Position numbers and translations under genes: made by a program
Notes under the pieces: generated by a model
The model's input: the letters and a program-made list of their open reading frames with translations, nothing else
Databases searched by the model: none
Told to the model about the DNA's origin: nothing
Assembly (NCBI RefSeq): GCF_002379585.1
Contig: NZ_DFUE01000010.1
Coordinates: 55,899 to 119,898 of the forward strand
Length of the DNA stretch: 64,000 nt
Direction: 5' to 3'
DNA from: Pseudomonas sp. UBA4194
GTDB taxonomy: Bacteria; Pseudomonadota; Gammaproteobacteria; Pseudomonadales; Pseudomonadaceae
Shown: piece by piece, positions 16,365-25,655 of the stretch
Layout: every line of letters begins with the position of its first letter
Position numbering within the stretch: the stretch's first letter is position 1

Positions 16365-16772
16365 ATGAGCAATAAGCAAGCAATCCCCGCTGAAGAAATC
16401 GTCGAGCTGACCAAGGCCGCCCTGGAAGACGTCAAGGCTCAGGACATCCTGGTCATCGATGTGCGCGACAAGAACAGCATCACCGACTTCATGGTGATCG
16501 CTACCGGTACCTCCAACCGCCAGATCAGCGCCATGCGCGAAAAGGTCCGTGAGTTGGTCAAGGCCAAGGGCGTCAAGCCGCTGGGCGAAGAAGGTGCTGG
16601 CGACAGCGACTGGGTGCTGCTGGACCTGGACACCGTCGTGGTGCACATGATGACCGCCGCTGCGCGCCAGTTCTACGACCTGGAACGCCTGTGGCAAGGG
16701 GCTGAGCAGAGCCGTGCCGCCAGCGCCGCGCATCACACCCCTGGCCACGAAGCTCCCGGCCACAACGAATAG
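16365..16772 (+). CDS. rsfS: Ribosomal silencing factor RsfS
   Basis: 135 residues of the Iojap/RsfS family. RsfS binds uL14 on the large ribosomal subunit and blocks subunit joining when nutrients are scarce. The core is visible: DIDV-like VIDVRDKNSITDFMVIATGTSNRQ near residue 27 and LGEEGAGDSDWVLLDLDTVVVHMM near 75. The last ~20 residues are an Ala/His-rich tail. ATG 16365 is preferred over an in-frame upstream start at 16335 that would overlap nadD. It is followed nine bases later by rlmH, the usual pairing. Confidence 0.95.
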   Translation: MSNKQAIPAEEIVELTKAALEDVKAQDILVIDVRDKNSITDFMVIATGTSNRQISAMREKVRELVKAKGVKPLGEEGAGDSDWVLLDLDTVVVHMMTAAARQFYDLERLWQGAEQSRAASAAHHTPGHEAPGHNE

Positions 16773-16781
16773 GCCTGCGTC

Positions 16782-17249
16782 ATGCGTCTGCGCCTGATCG
16801 CGGTCGGTTCGCGCATGCCCAAGTGGGTGGAAGACGGCTGGCATGAATATGCCAAGCGTCTACCTGCCGAGCTTGCGCTGGAACTGGTGGAGATACCGCT
16901 GAACACCCGTGGCAAGAACGCCGATGTCGCCCGCCTGATTCGTCAGGAGGGCGAGGCGATGCTGGCCAAGGTGGGCCCCGGCGAGCGCATCGTCACCCTC
17001 GAGGTGCACGGCAAGCCGTGGAGCACCGAGCAACTGGCGGTGGAGCTCGACCGCTGGCGGCTGGACGCGCGCACGGTGAATTTCATGGTCGGCGGCCCGG
17101 AAGGGCTGGCGCCGGAAGTCTGCGCCCGGGCAGAACAGCGCTGGTCGCTGTCGCCTTTGACCTTGCCCCACCCGTTGGTACGGATACTCATCGGTGAGCA
17201 GCTGTATCGCGCCTGGACAGTCCTGTCCGGGCACCCTTATCACAAATAA
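16782..17249 (+). CDS. rlmH: 23S rRNA (pseudouridine1915-N3)-methyltransferase
   Basis: 155 residues, the standard size of this SPOUT-class methyltransferase. It uses S-adenosylmethionine to methylate pseudouridine 1915 in helix 69 of assembled ribosomes. The knot region FMVGGPEGL and the C-terminal LPHPLVRILIGEQLYRAW...HPYHK are diagnostic. The ATG at 16782 is nine bases after rsfS and the stop is 13 bases before mrdA. This pairs two ribosome-directed proteins inside the cell-elongation operon. Confidence 0.97.
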   Translation: MRLRLIAVGSRMPKWVEDGWHEYAKRLPAELALELVEIPLNTRGKNADVARLIRQEGEAMLAKVGPGERIVTLEVHGKPWSTEQLAVELDRWRLDARTVNFMVGGPEGLAPEVCARAEQRWSLSPLTLPHPLVRILIGEQLYRAWTVLSGHPYHK

Positions 17250-17262
17250 TCCGTAGCCTGCG

Positions 17263-19158
17263 ATGTCTCAGCCGATCCGCCTCAAGGACCACGAGAAAGA
17301 CGCGCGCACCGTGCGCAGCCGCGTCGTGGTCGGTGCTGCGGCAATTCTGGTGCTGATCTGCGTACTGATCGCGCGCCTGTATTTCCTGCAGGTGATCCAG
17401 TACGACTACCACTCCACGCTGTCGGAGAACAACCGGGTCCATGTACAGCCGATTCCGCCCACCCGCGGCCTGATCTACGATCGCAACGGCGTGGTGGTGG
17501 CGGACAACCGACCGAGCTTCAGCTTGAGCATGACCCGCGAACGCTCCGGGGACTGGCAGCAGGTGCTGAGCACCATCGTCGAGGTGCTGGAACTCACCGA
17601 CGAAGATCGCCAGTTGTTCGAGCGCCGCATGAAGCAGGGCCGTCGGCCTTTCGAGCCGGTGCCGATCCTGTTCGAACTCAATGAAGAACAGATCGCCCGC
17701 ATCGCGGTGAACCAGTTCCGCCTTCCAGGTGTGGAAGTGGTGGCGCAACTGGTGCGGCACTACCCCCAGGGTGCGCATTTCGCGCATTCGGTGGGCTATG
17801 TCGGACGCATCAACGAGAAAGAACTCAAGACGCTTGATCCTGTGGACTACAGCGGCACTCACCATATCGGCAAGACAGGCATCGAGCGTTTCTACGAAGC
17901 CGAACTGCATGGCACCGTGGGCTACGAGGAAGTCGAGACCAACGCCCGCGGCCGCGTGCTGCGGGTGCTCAAGCGCACCGACCCGAAACCCGGCAAGGAC
18001 ATCGTCCTGAGCCTGGACATCAAATTGCAGGAGGCAGCGGAAGCGGCGCTGGCAGGTCGTCGCGGCGCCATCGTGGCCATGGACCCGAACACCGGCGAGG
18101 TGCTGGCCATGGTCAGTCAGCCGAGTTTCGATCCGAACCTGTTCGTCACCGGCATTGGCTTTCAGGCCTATGCCGACCTGCGCGATTCCATCGATCGACC
18201 GCTGTTCAACCGCGTGCTGCGCGGCTTGTATCCACCGGGCTCGACCATCAAGCCCGCCGTGGCCATTGCCGGGCTCGATTCCGGGGTGATCAACGCCGGC
18301 TCGCGGGTGTTCGACCCCGGCTTCTATCAGTTGCCCAACTATGACCACAAGTACCGCAACTGGAACCGCACCGGCGACGGCTGGGTCGACCTGGACACCG
18401 CGATCATGCGTTCCAACGACACCTACTTCTACGACCTGGCGCACAAGTTGGGGATCGACAAGCTCGACAGCTACCTGAGCCAGTTCGGCATAGGTCAGCG
18501 GGTGTCCCTGGACATGTTCGAGGAATCACCGGGGCTGATGCCGTCCCGCGAGTGGAAACGCAAGACCCGTCGCCAGGCCTGGTTCCCGGGTGAAACCTTG
18601 ATTCTGGGTATTGGCCAGGGCTACATGCAGGCCACGCCGTTGCAGCTGGCCCAAGCCACTGCACTGGTGGCCAACAAGGGTAAATGGAACCGTCCGCGGC
18701 TGGCACGCAGCATCGAAGGCGCACCGCCGGTGGACGAGAACCCGGTGCCCGACATCATCCTGCGCAATACCTCGGACTGGGCCAAGGTGACCCACGGCAT
18801 GGAAATGGTCATGCAGGGCGCGCGGGGTACCGCGCGCAAGGCGGCCATCGGCGCCAAGTACCGCATCGCCGGCAAGTCCGGTACCGCCCAGGTGGTCGCG
18901 ATCCGCCAGGGCGAAAAATACGACCGCAGCAAAGTCCAGGAGCGCCACCGCGACCACGCCCTGTTCGTGGGCTTTGCCCCGGCTGACAACCCCAGGATCG
19001 TGGTGTCGGTGATGGTGGAGAACGGTGAGTCCGGCTCCGGTGTGGCCGCCCCGGTCGTGCGCGAGGTCATGGATGCCTGGCTGCTGGGGGCTGACGGTCA
19101 GCTCAAACCTGAATACGCCAGCGCCTCGGGCGCGGAGATAACGGCCCTTGAAGAGTAA
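17263..19158 (+). CDS. mrdA: Penicillin-binding protein 2 (elongasome transpeptidase)
   Basis: 631-residue class B PBP. One N-terminal membrane helix (residues ~20-42) anchors a periplasmic dimerisation and transpeptidase region. The active-site motifs are intact: SxxK as PPGSTIKPAVA near residue 327, SxN as RSNDTYF, and KSGTAQ near residue 540. It crosslinks side-wall peptidoglycan with RodA and is the target of mecillinam-type beta-lactams. It lies in the rlmH-mrdA-rodA run. The open frame of the next gene overlaps its end if the TTG start is used. Confidence 0.97.
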   Translation: MSQPIRLKDHEKDARTVRSRVVVGAAAILVLICVLIARLYFLQVIQYDYHSTLSENNRVHVQPIPPTRGLIYDRNGVVVADNRPSFSLSMTRERSGDWQQVLSTIVEVLELTDEDRQLFERRMKQGRRPFEPVPILFELNEEQIARIAVNQFRLPGVEVVAQLVRHYPQGAHFAHSVGYVGRINEKELKTLDPVDYSGTHHIGKTGIERFYEAELHGTVGYEEVETNARGRVLRVLKRTDPKPGKDIVLSLDIKLQEAAEAALAGRRGAIVAMDPNTGEVLAMVSQPSFDPNLFVTGIGFQAYADLRDSIDRPLFNRVLRGLYPPGSTIKPAVAIAGLDSGVINAGSRVFDPGFYQLPNYDHKYRNWNRTGDGWVDLDTAIMRSNDTYFYDLAHKLGIDKLDSYLSQFGIGQRVSLDMFEESPGLMPSREWKRKTRRQAWFPGETLILGIGQGYMQATPLQLAQATALVANKGKWNRPRLARSIEGAPPVDENPVPDIILRNTSDWAKVTHGMEMVMQGARGTARKAAIGAKYRIAGKSGTAQVVAIRQGEKYDRSKVQERHRDHALFVGFAPADNPRIVVSVMVENGESGSGVAAPVVREVMDAWLLGADGQLKPEYASASGAEITALEE

Positions 19159-19189
19159 TTTCGACCGCATCCTCTCCAGTGAGGATGTG

Positions 19190-20293
19190 ATGCGCCGTCG
19201 TGCGACCTTCCTGCAGCGGATCCACGTCGACGGCCCCCTGCTGATCCTCTTGCTGACCCTGGCCGCCGGCAGCCTGTTCGTGCTGTATTCGGCCAGTGGC
19301 AAGAACTGGGACTTGCTGATCAAGCAGGCGACCTCGTTCGGCCTCGGGCTGGTCTCGATGTTCGTGATCGCCCAGCTGGAGCCGCGGTTCATGGCCCGCT
19401 GGGTCCCGCTCGCCTACGTTGCAGGGGTGGTGCTGCTGGTGGTGGTGGACGTAATGGGCCACAACGCCATGGGCGCCACCCGCTGGATCAACATCCCCGG
19501 GGTGATTCGCTTCCAGCCCTCGGAGTTCATGAAGATCATCATGCCGGCCACCATCGCCTGGTACCTGGCCAAGCGCACGCTGCCGCCAACACTCAAGCAT
19601 GTGGGCGCCAGCCTGGTCCTGATCGGCATTCCCTTCGTGCTGATCGTGCGCCAGCCAGACCTTGGCACCTCGCTGCTGATCCTGGCCTCCGGGGCTTTCG
19701 TGCTGTTCATGGCCGGCTTGCGCTGGCGCTGGATCGTCAGCGTGCTCGCGGCGGCGGTGCCGGTGGCGGTGGGCATGTGGTTCTTCATCATGCACGACTA
19801 TCAGAAGCAGCGAATCCTGACCTTCCTCGACCCCGAAAGCGATCCGCTGGGCACCGGCTGGAACATCATCCAGTCCAAGGCTGCCATCGGCTCGGGTGGC
19901 GTGTTCGGCAAAGGTTGGCTGCTGGGAACCCAGTCGCACCTGGACTTTCTGCCCGAAAGCCACACCGACTTCATCATCGCCGTACTGGGTGAGGAGTTCG
20001 GTCTGGTGGGCATTTGCGTGCTGTTACTGATCTATCTGCTGCTCATCGGCAGGGGGCTGGTGATCACCGCCCAGGCGCAAACGCTGTACGGCAAGCTGCT
20101 GGCCGGCAGCCTGACGATGACTTTTTTTGTTTACGTTTTCGTCAATATCGGTATGGTCAGTGGCCTGCTGCCAGTGGTGGGCGTGCCTTTGCCGTTCATT
20201 AGCTACGGCGGAACTTCGCTGGTGACCCTACTGTCAGCGTTTGGGGTTTTGATGTCGATCCATACCCATCGCAAGTGGATCGCGCAGGTTTGA
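19190..20293 (+). CDS. rodA: Rod shape-determining protein RodA (SEDS glycosyltransferase)
   Basis: 367-residue polytopic SEDS protein that polymerises peptidoglycan glycan strands with PBP2. Landmarks are LFVLYSASGKNWDLL, GATRWINIPGVIRFQPSE, and near the end VVGVPLPFISYGGTS. I chose the ATG at 19190, which has GAGG five bases upstream and gives the length I recall for P. aeruginosa RodA. An in-frame TTG at 19148 would add 14 residues and overlap mrdA by 11 bases; it cannot be excluded. The stop is 17 bases before mltB. Confidence 0.94.
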   Translation: MRRRATFLQRIHVDGPLLILLLTLAAGSLFVLYSASGKNWDLLIKQATSFGLGLVSMFVIAQLEPRFMARWVPLAYVAGVVLLVVVDVMGHNAMGATRWINIPGVIRFQPSEFMKIIMPATIAWYLAKRTLPPTLKHVGASLVLIGIPFVLIVRQPDLGTSLLILASGAFVLFMAGLRWRWIVSVLAAAVPVAVGMWFFIMHDYQKQRILTFLDPESDPLGTGWNIIQSKAAIGSGGVFGKGWLLGTQSHLDFLPESHTDFIIAVLGEEFGLVGICVLLLIYLLLIGRGLVITAQAQTLYGKLLAGSLTMTFFVYVFVNIGMVSGLLPVVGVPLPFISYGGTSLVTLLSAFGVLMSIHTHRKWIAQV

Positions 20294-20310
20294 ATAAGGT
20301 GAGCAATTGC

Positions 20311-21321
20311 ATGCAAGTAACGCGTAGCTGGGCCGCTCGGTGCGTTCCGTGGTTCAGCCTGATGGGCCTGCTCGGTTCGGCGCAGCACGCCAGTGCCGGT
20401 GACTACGAGGGCTCGCCCCAGGTGGCCGAATTCGTCGGTGAGATGACCCGCGACTACGGCTTTGCCGGCGAACAACTGATGGGCGTGTTCCGTGAAGTCC
20501 AGCGCAAGCAATCGATCCTGGACGCCATTTCGCGTCCGGCCGAGCGGGTCAAGCCGTGGAGCGAGTACCGGCCGATGTTCATTACCGACGCGCGGATTGC
20601 CCGTGGCGTGGACTTCTGGCGCCAGCACGAGGCGGTATTGGCCCGTGCCGAGCAGGAATACGGCGTGCCCGCCCAGGTGATCGTGGCGATCATTGGCGTG
20701 GAGACCTTCTTTGGTCGCAACACCGGGAATTTCCGGGTCATCGACGCGTTGTCCACCTTGGGTTTCGATTACCCGCCGCGGGCCGAATTCTTCCGCAAGG
20801 AACTGCGTGAGTTCCTGCTGCTGGCCCGTGAGGAGCAGGTCGATCCATTGACCCTCAAAGGCTCGTATGCCGGGGCCATGGGCTTGCCGCAGTTCATGCC
20901 GAGCAGCTTTCGTGCCTATGCCGTGGATTTCGACGGTGACGGCCACATCAACATCTGGACCGATCCGGACGACGCCATCGGCAGCGTGGCCAGCTACTTC
21001 AAGCGCCATGGCTGGGTGGCCGGCGAGCCGGTGGTCAGCCAGGCCAGCGTGCGTGGCGAGCAGGTCGACCTGGGCCTGACACCGGGCATCGATCCGGTCA
21101 AAACGGTCGGGGAGTTGCGAGCCCTGGGCTGGTCGAGTCATGATGCGCTGCGTGACGATCTGCCAGCCACGGCATTTCGCCTGGACGGGGCGAACGGCCC
21201 CGAGTATTGGCTGGGTCTGAAGAATTTCTACGCAATCACTCGCTACAATCGCAGTGTGATGTACGCCATGGCCGTGCACCAACTGTCGCAATCGCTGGTT
21301 CAAGCACGGGGCGTCAAGTAA
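20311..21321 (+). CDS. mltB: Lytic murein transglycosylase B (MltB/SltB1 type)
   Basis: 336-residue family 3 lytic transglycosylase that cleaves glycan strands to 1,6-anhydro products. A cleavable signal peptide (MQVTRSW...SAQHASA) is seen and no lipobox, so it is a soluble periplasmic form. The catalytic Glu lies in IIGVETFFGRNTG near residue 132. AGAMGLPQFMPSSFRAYAVDFDGDG is the family core. ATG 20311 has GGTGAG eight bases upstream, whereas an in-frame GTG at 20275 would overlap rodA. Its stop overlaps the rlpA start. A second MltB-type gene lies at 31908-33224. Confidence 0.94.
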   Translation: MQVTRSWAARCVPWFSLMGLLGSAQHASAGDYEGSPQVAEFVGEMTRDYGFAGEQLMGVFREVQRKQSILDAISRPAERVKPWSEYRPMFITDARIARGVDFWRQHEAVLARAEQEYGVPAQVIVAIIGVETFFGRNTGNFRVIDALSTLGFDYPPRAEFFRKELREFLLLAREEQVDPLTLKGSYAGAMGLPQFMPSSFRAYAVDFDGDGHINIWTDPDDAIGSVASYFKRHGWVAGEPVVSQASVRGEQVDLGLTPGIDPVKTVGELRALGWSSHDALRDDLPATAFRLDGANGPEYWLGLKNFYAITRYNRSVMYAMAVHQLSQSLVQARGVK

Positions 21322-22340
21322 TGCGGGCAATGCCGATACGTACACCACTGAAACTGATGGCTTACGCGGCGCTGGGGCTTCTGGTCGCCAGTTGCTCGTC
21401 CACTTCGACGCCGACCCGCAGCACCACGCAGTCGGGCAACACGGTCAAGGCCATGCCGGGTCTGGACATCAACCGGGCTCACAAGGACGGTGCGCCATGG
21501 TGGGATGTCGACGTGTCGAAGATTCCCGACGCGGTGCCGACTCTGCATACCGGCCCCTACAAGGCCAACCCTTATACGGTGCTCGGCAAGACCTACTTCC
21601 CCATGCCCGAGTCCAAGCGCTACCTGGCCACCGGCACGGCGTCCTGGTATGGCACCAAGTTCCACGGCCAGAACACTGCCAATGGCGAGGTCTACGACCT
21701 TTACGGCATGAGCGCGGCGCACAAGACCCTGCCGCTGCCCAGCTACGTGCGCGTGACCAACCTGGACAACAATCGTACCGTGGTGCTGCGGGTCAACGAC
21801 CGCGGGCCGTTCTATTCGGACCGCATCATCGACCTGTCATACGCCGCCGCCAAGAAGCTGGGCTATGCCGAAAGCGGTACGGCACGGGTTCGCGTCGAGG
21901 GTATCGATCCCCAGGAATGGTGGGCCCAGCGTGGTCGCCCGGCGCCGCTGGTGCTGAATCAGGGCCCGGTGGTGGCGCAGGCGCGCCCCAATATCACCCC
22001 ATCGGCCGGTACGGTCGAGCAGTACACGCCGCCGCCGCAACAGCATGCCGTCGCCACCCTGCCAGTGCAGATGGACGCAAAAAAAAACGCTTCTGCACAA
22101 GCGTCTGGCCTGTATCTCCAGGTGGGAGCGTTCGCCAACCCCGACGCTGCGGAGCTGCTGCGTTCGAAGCTGAGCTCGATGGTCAGCGCTCCGGCCTTCA
22201 CCAGCCAGGTGGCGGTCAACCAGCAGACGCTCTATCGCGTGCGCCTGGGGCCGATCAACTCCCAGGGTGAAGCGCAACAGATTCAGAACAACGTCCGCAT
22301 GGCCAACCTGGGTGTGCCCAAGCTGGTCACGCTGGACTGA
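21321..22340 (+). CDS. rlpA: Septal ring lytic transglycosylase RlpA with SPOR domain
   Basis: 339-residue outer-membrane lipoprotein, with lipobox LLVASCSS near residue 24. The double-psi beta-barrel follows: TGTASWYGTKFHGQNTANGE near residue 103, then VVLRVNDRGPF with the catalytic-site Asp. A Pro/Gln-rich linker leads to a C-terminal SPOR domain (~265-339), which binds denuded septal glycans. RlpA separates daughter cells by cleaving such glycans. The ATG overlaps the mltB stop by one base. The linker contains nine consecutive A (22079-22087), an unusual homopolymer in this GC-rich gene. Confidence 0.95.
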   Translation: MRAMPIRTPLKLMAYAALGLLVASCSSTSTPTRSTTQSGNTVKAMPGLDINRAHKDGAPWWDVDVSKIPDAVPTLHTGPYKANPYTVLGKTYFPMPESKRYLATGTASWYGTKFHGQNTANGEVYDLYGMSAAHKTLPLPSYVRVTNLDNNRTVVLRVNDRGPFYSDRIIDLSYAAAKKLGYAESGTARVRVEGIDPQEWWAQRGRPAPLVLNQGPVVAQARPNITPSAGTVEQYTPPPQQHAVATLPVQMDAKKNASAQASGLYLQVGAFANPDAAELLRSKLSSMVSAPAFTSQVAVNQQTLYRVRLGPINSQGEAQQIQNNVRMANLGVPKLVTLD

Positions 22341-22441
22341 TCGGCGCCGCCTGCGGGCGACGCCACACGCGAAAACGGGCCGCCAGCCCATAAAAAGATT
22401 GCCCGCAAGGGCATGTGCCCATCAGCAATTTCGAGAGACGG

Positions 22442-23602
22442 ATGAACATCACCACCTTTGCCAAACGCCTGTGCCTGCTTGTACCGCTGATCATCGCCCC
22501 TGCCGCCTGGGCGGCAGATCAGATGATGCCAGCGCCGCCGCAACTGGCTGCCAAATCCTACGTGCTGATGGAAGCCTCCAGCGGTAACGTGCTGGTGGAA
22601 AACAACGGCGACCAACGCCTGCCCCCAGCCAGCCTGACCAAGCTGATGACCGCCTACATCGCCACGCTGGAGATCCGTCGCGGCCAGATCGGCGAGAACG
22701 ATCCGGTCACCGTCAGCGAGAACGCCTGGCGCACCGGCGGTTCGCGGATGTTCATCAAGGTCGGCACCCAAGTGTCGGTCAGCGATCTGCTGCACGGCAT
22801 CATCATCCAGTCGGGCAACGACGCCTCCGTGGCCCTGTCCGAGCATATCGCCGGTAGCGAAGACGCCTTCGCCGACATGATGAACACCACCGCCGGCAAG
22901 CTGGGCATGAGCAACTCCCACTTCATGAACCCCACCGGTCTGCCGAACCCCGAGCACTACTCCACCGCCCACGACATGGCGGTGCTGGCCCGCGCGATCA
23001 TCCACGAAGACCCTGCCCACTATGCGATCTACTCGCAGAAGGAGTTCTTCTGGAACAACATCAAGCAGCCCAACCGCAACCTGCTGCTGTGGCGCGACAA
23101 GACCGTCGACGGTCTGAAAACCGGCCACACCGAAGAAGCAGGCTACTGCATGGTGTCCTCGGCCGTGCGTGATGGCATGCGTTTGATCGCGGTGGTGTTC
23201 GGCACCAACAGCGAACAGGCGCGTGCTGCCGAAACCCAGAAACTGCTGACCTACGGTTTCCGTTTCTATGAAACCCAGACCTTCTACCAGAAGGGTACGG
23301 AACTGGCCAAGGCGCCGGTATGGAAGGGCGACACCCGTGAAGTCAAGGCCGGCCTGGCTGAAGACCTGACCATGACCCTGCCCAAGGGCCAGCTCAAGAA
23401 CCTGGCGGCCAGCATGACCATGAACCCGCAGCTCACTGCCCCGATCGCCCAGGGCGATGTGATCGGCAAGGTGGAAGTGCGCAACGGCGACAAGATCGTG
23501 CAAACCTCCGACCTGATCGCATTGGAGGCCGTTGAGGAAGGTGGTATCTTCCGCCGCGTATGGGATAGCGTTCGTCTATTCTTCTACGGCTTGTTCAACT
23601 GA
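22442..23602 (+). CDS. dacA: D-alanyl-D-alanine carboxypeptidase (PBP5/6 type)
   Basis: 386 residues. A signal peptide ends PAAWA. The serine peptidase motifs are SxxK as PASLTKLM, SxN as SGNDAS, and KTG as LKTGHT. The C-terminus is an amphipathic helix ending VRLFFYGLFN that anchors the enzyme to the outer face of the inner membrane. It trims the terminal D-Ala of pentapeptides and so limits crosslinking. The symbol is dacA in P. putida and dacC in P. aeruginosa as I recall. A possible terminator follows; ybeD is 81 bases downstream. Confidence 0.95.
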   Translation: MNITTFAKRLCLLVPLIIAPAAWAADQMMPAPPQLAAKSYVLMEASSGNVLVENNGDQRLPPASLTKLMTAYIATLEIRRGQIGENDPVTVSENAWRTGGSRMFIKVGTQVSVSDLLHGIIIQSGNDASVALSEHIAGSEDAFADMMNTTAGKLGMSNSHFMNPTGLPNPEHYSTAHDMAVLARAIIHEDPAHYAIYSQKEFFWNNIKQPNRNLLLWRDKTVDGLKTGHTEEAGYCMVSSAVRDGMRLIAVVFGTNSEQARAAETQKLLTYGFRFYETQTFYQKGTELAKAPVWKGDTREVKAGLAEDLTMTLPKGQLKNLAASMTMNPQLTAPIAQGDVIGKVEVRNGDKIVQTSDLIALEAVEEGGIFRRVWDSVRLFFYGLFN

Positions 23603-23617
23603 TATCGTGACCTGCCG

Positions 23618-23646
23618 CACCCCCGCCTCGATGCAAGGTGGGGGTG
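23618..23646 (+). terminator. Possible weak terminator/attenuator after dacA
   Basis: A 10-bp stem (23618-23627 with 23637-23646, one G-U pair) has a nine-base loop. It is followed by TCGTTGTTG rather than a clean U-run. It lies 15 bases after the dacA stop and 37 before ybeD, so it may only reduce readthrough into the ybeD-lipB-lipA part. Confidence 0.45.
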
Positions 23647-23683
23647 TCGTTGTTGCCACGGCTTATATGAGGCCGTTACTGCC

Positions 23684-23959
23684 ATGACCGATACCGAAGT
23701 AAAAGCACCGACCATCGAATTTCCCTGTGCCGACTATCCGATCAAGATCATCGGCACCACGGGTGTAGGCTTTCGCGACACGGTGATGAAAATCGTCGAG
23801 AAGCACGCCAGCGTCAATCATGACAAGAACGCCGAGCGTCAGAGCACGCAGGGCAACTACACCACCCTGCAACTGCATATTCTGGCCACCGGTCAGGAAC
23901 AGCTCTACAACATCAACAGTGAGCTGCGCGCCACCGGCATCGTCAAAATGGTGCTCTGA
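23684..23959 (+). CDS. ybeD: DUF493 family protein (YbeD-like)
   Basis: 91-residue YbeD/DUF493 protein with an ACT-like regulatory fold. The characteristic sequence runs from FPCADYPIKIIGTTG through QGNYTTLQLHI to the final ATGIVKMVL. It is conserved next to lipB in many proteobacteria and may have a regulatory role in lipoate metabolism, which is inference from context. Its TGA stop shares one base with the lipB ATG, implying translational coupling. Confidence 0.92.
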   Translation: MTDTEVKAPTIEFPCADYPIKIIGTTGVGFRDTVMKIVEKHASVNHDKNAERQSTQGNYTTLQLHILATGQEQLYNINSELRATGIVKMVL

Positions 23960-24606
23960 TGCCCCAGTGCCTGGGCTTTCGCGAGCTCGGCCAGATGCCT
24001 TACCAGCCTGTCTGGCACGCGATGCAGCGCTTCACCGACCAGCGCAACGCCGACACCGCCGATGAAGTCTGGCTGGTGCAGCACCCGGCCGTGTTCACCC
24101 AGGGCCAGGCCGGCAAGGCCGAGCATCTGCTGCTGCCGGGCGATATCCCGGTGGTGCAGGTCGACCGCGGCGGTCAGGTGACCTATCACGGGCCGGGACA
24201 GTTGGTGGTCTACCTGCTGCTGGATGTACGGCGGCTGGGGTACGGGGTACGCGAGCTGGTCTCCCGTATGGAAAACACGCTGATCGAGCTGCTGGCCAGC
24301 TATGGCGTGTCGGCGTCGGCAAAGCCCGATGCCCCCGGGGTGTATGTAGGCGGGGCCAAGATTGCTTCGCTGGGCCTGCGAATCCGCCAGGGTTGCTCGT
24401 TTCACGGCCTGGCGCTGAACGTGGACATGGACATGACGCCCTTTGGCAGAATAAATCCATGTGGATATGCCGGCCTGCCCATGACGCAGATGTGCGATCA
24501 TGTCGCACCCCTTGAATTTGCCGAGGTCAGTGCAAGGCTGCGCGTGCAGCTGGTCAAGCACCTCGACTATGTTGAGCAGACGACCCTTACGGGCGGAATC
24601 GACTGA
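23959..24606 (+). CDS. lipB: Lipoyl(octanoyl) transferase
   Basis: 215 residues. LipB transfers octanoyl groups from acyl carrier protein to lipoyl domains of 2-oxoacid dehydrogenases and the glycine cleavage H protein. The active-site landmarks are DRGGQVTYHGPGQLVVYLL near residue 71, the catalytic Lys in VGGAKIASLG, and the catalytic Cys in PMTQMCDHV. The start overlaps ybeD, and lipA begins two bases after its stop. The pair makes de novo lipoylation complete here. Confidence 0.97.
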   Translation: MPQCLGFRELGQMPYQPVWHAMQRFTDQRNADTADEVWLVQHPAVFTQGQAGKAEHLLLPGDIPVVQVDRGGQVTYHGPGQLVVYLLLDVRRLGYGVRELVSRMENTLIELLASYGVSASAKPDAPGVYVGGAKIASLGLRIRQGCSFHGLALNVDMDMTPFGRINPCGYAGLPMTQMCDHVAPLEFAEVSARLRVQLVKHLDYVEQTTLTGGID

Positions 24607-24608
24607 AT

Positions 24609-25610
24609 ATGACTACCGCGACAGAAGCTGTGCAAACCATCACCCCGACGCCCACCCCTCGTCCGAAAGTGGAGGCTGGCGTCAAGCTGCGCGGTGCCGA
24701 GAAGGTTGCGCGCATCCCGGTAAAGATCATCCCTACCGAAGAGCTGCCGAAAAAGCCGGACTGGATTCGCGTGCGTATTCCGGTTTCGCCCGAGGTGGAT
24801 CGCATCAAGCAACTGCTGCGCAAGCACAAGTTGCACAGCGTCTGCGAAGAAGCTTCCTGCCCTAACCTGGGCGAGTGCTTCTCCGGTGGCACCGCCACCT
24901 TCATGATCATGGGCGATATCTGCACCCGTCGCTGCCCGTTCTGTGACGTGGGTCATGGTCGGCCGAAAGCGCTGGATGCCGACGAGCCGATGAACCTGGC
25001 CGTGGCCATCGCCGACCTGCGCCTCAAGTACGTGGTGATCACCTCGGTGGACCGCGACGACCTGCGTGACGGCGGTGCCCAGCATTTCGCCGACTGCCTG
25101 CGCGAGATCCGCAAGCTGTCGCCCGGCGTGCAACTGGAAACCCTGGTGCCCGACTACCGCGGCCGCATGGACGTAGCCTTGGCCATTACCGCGCAAGAGC
25201 CGCCGGACGTGTTCAACCACAACCTGGAAACCGTGCCGCGTCTGTACAAGGCCGCGCGCCCGGGTTCGGACTACCAGTGGTCGCTGACCCTGTTGCAGAA
25301 ATTCAAGGAGCTGGTGCCCCACGTGCCGACCAAGTCCGGCCTGATGCTGGGCCTGGGCGAAACCGACGAGGAAGTGATCGAGGTGATGCATCGCATGCGC
25401 GAGCACAACATCGACATGCTTACCCTGGGCCAGTACCTGCAGCCTTCGCGCAGCCATTTGCCGGTGCAGCGCTTCGTGCATCCGGACACCTTCGCCTGGT
25501 TCGCCGAGGAAGGTTACAAGATGGGCTTCAAGAACGTTGCCTCTGGCCCCTTGGTGCGCTCCTCGTACCATGCCGATCAGCAGGCCCACGAAGCCAAGAT
25601 CAAGCTCTGA
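24609..25610 (+). CDS. lipA: Lipoyl synthase (radical SAM)
   Basis: 333 residues. It inserts two sulfur atoms into protein-bound octanoyl chains. Both [4Fe-4S] motifs are intact: the auxiliary cluster CEEASCPNLGEC near residue 79 and the radical-SAM CTRRCPFCDVG near residue 105. The C-terminal RSSYHAD supplies the serine ligand region. It has a short, variable N-terminal extension rich in Thr and Pro. It is the last gene of the lipoate pair; the next gene starts 45 bases later with its own strong RBS. Confidence 0.97.
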   Translation: MTTATEAVQTITPTPTPRPKVEAGVKLRGAEKVARIPVKIIPTEELPKKPDWIRVRIPVSPEVDRIKQLLRKHKLHSVCEEASCPNLGECFSGGTATFMIMGDICTRRCPFCDVGHGRPKALDADEPMNLAVAIADLRLKYVVITSVDRDDLRDGGAQHFADCLREIRKLSPGVQLETLVPDYRGRMDVALAITAQEPPDVFNHNLETVPRLYKAARPGSDYQWSLTLLQKFKELVPHVPTKSGLMLGLGETDEEVIEVMHRMREHNIDMLTLGQYLQPSRSHLPVQRFVHPDTFAWFAEEGYKMGFKNVASGPLVRSSYHADQQAHEAKIKL

Positions 25611-25655
25611 CGGTGCCTGCAAGGGGCTGCGCGCGCTCATTCGGTGGAGGCATCC

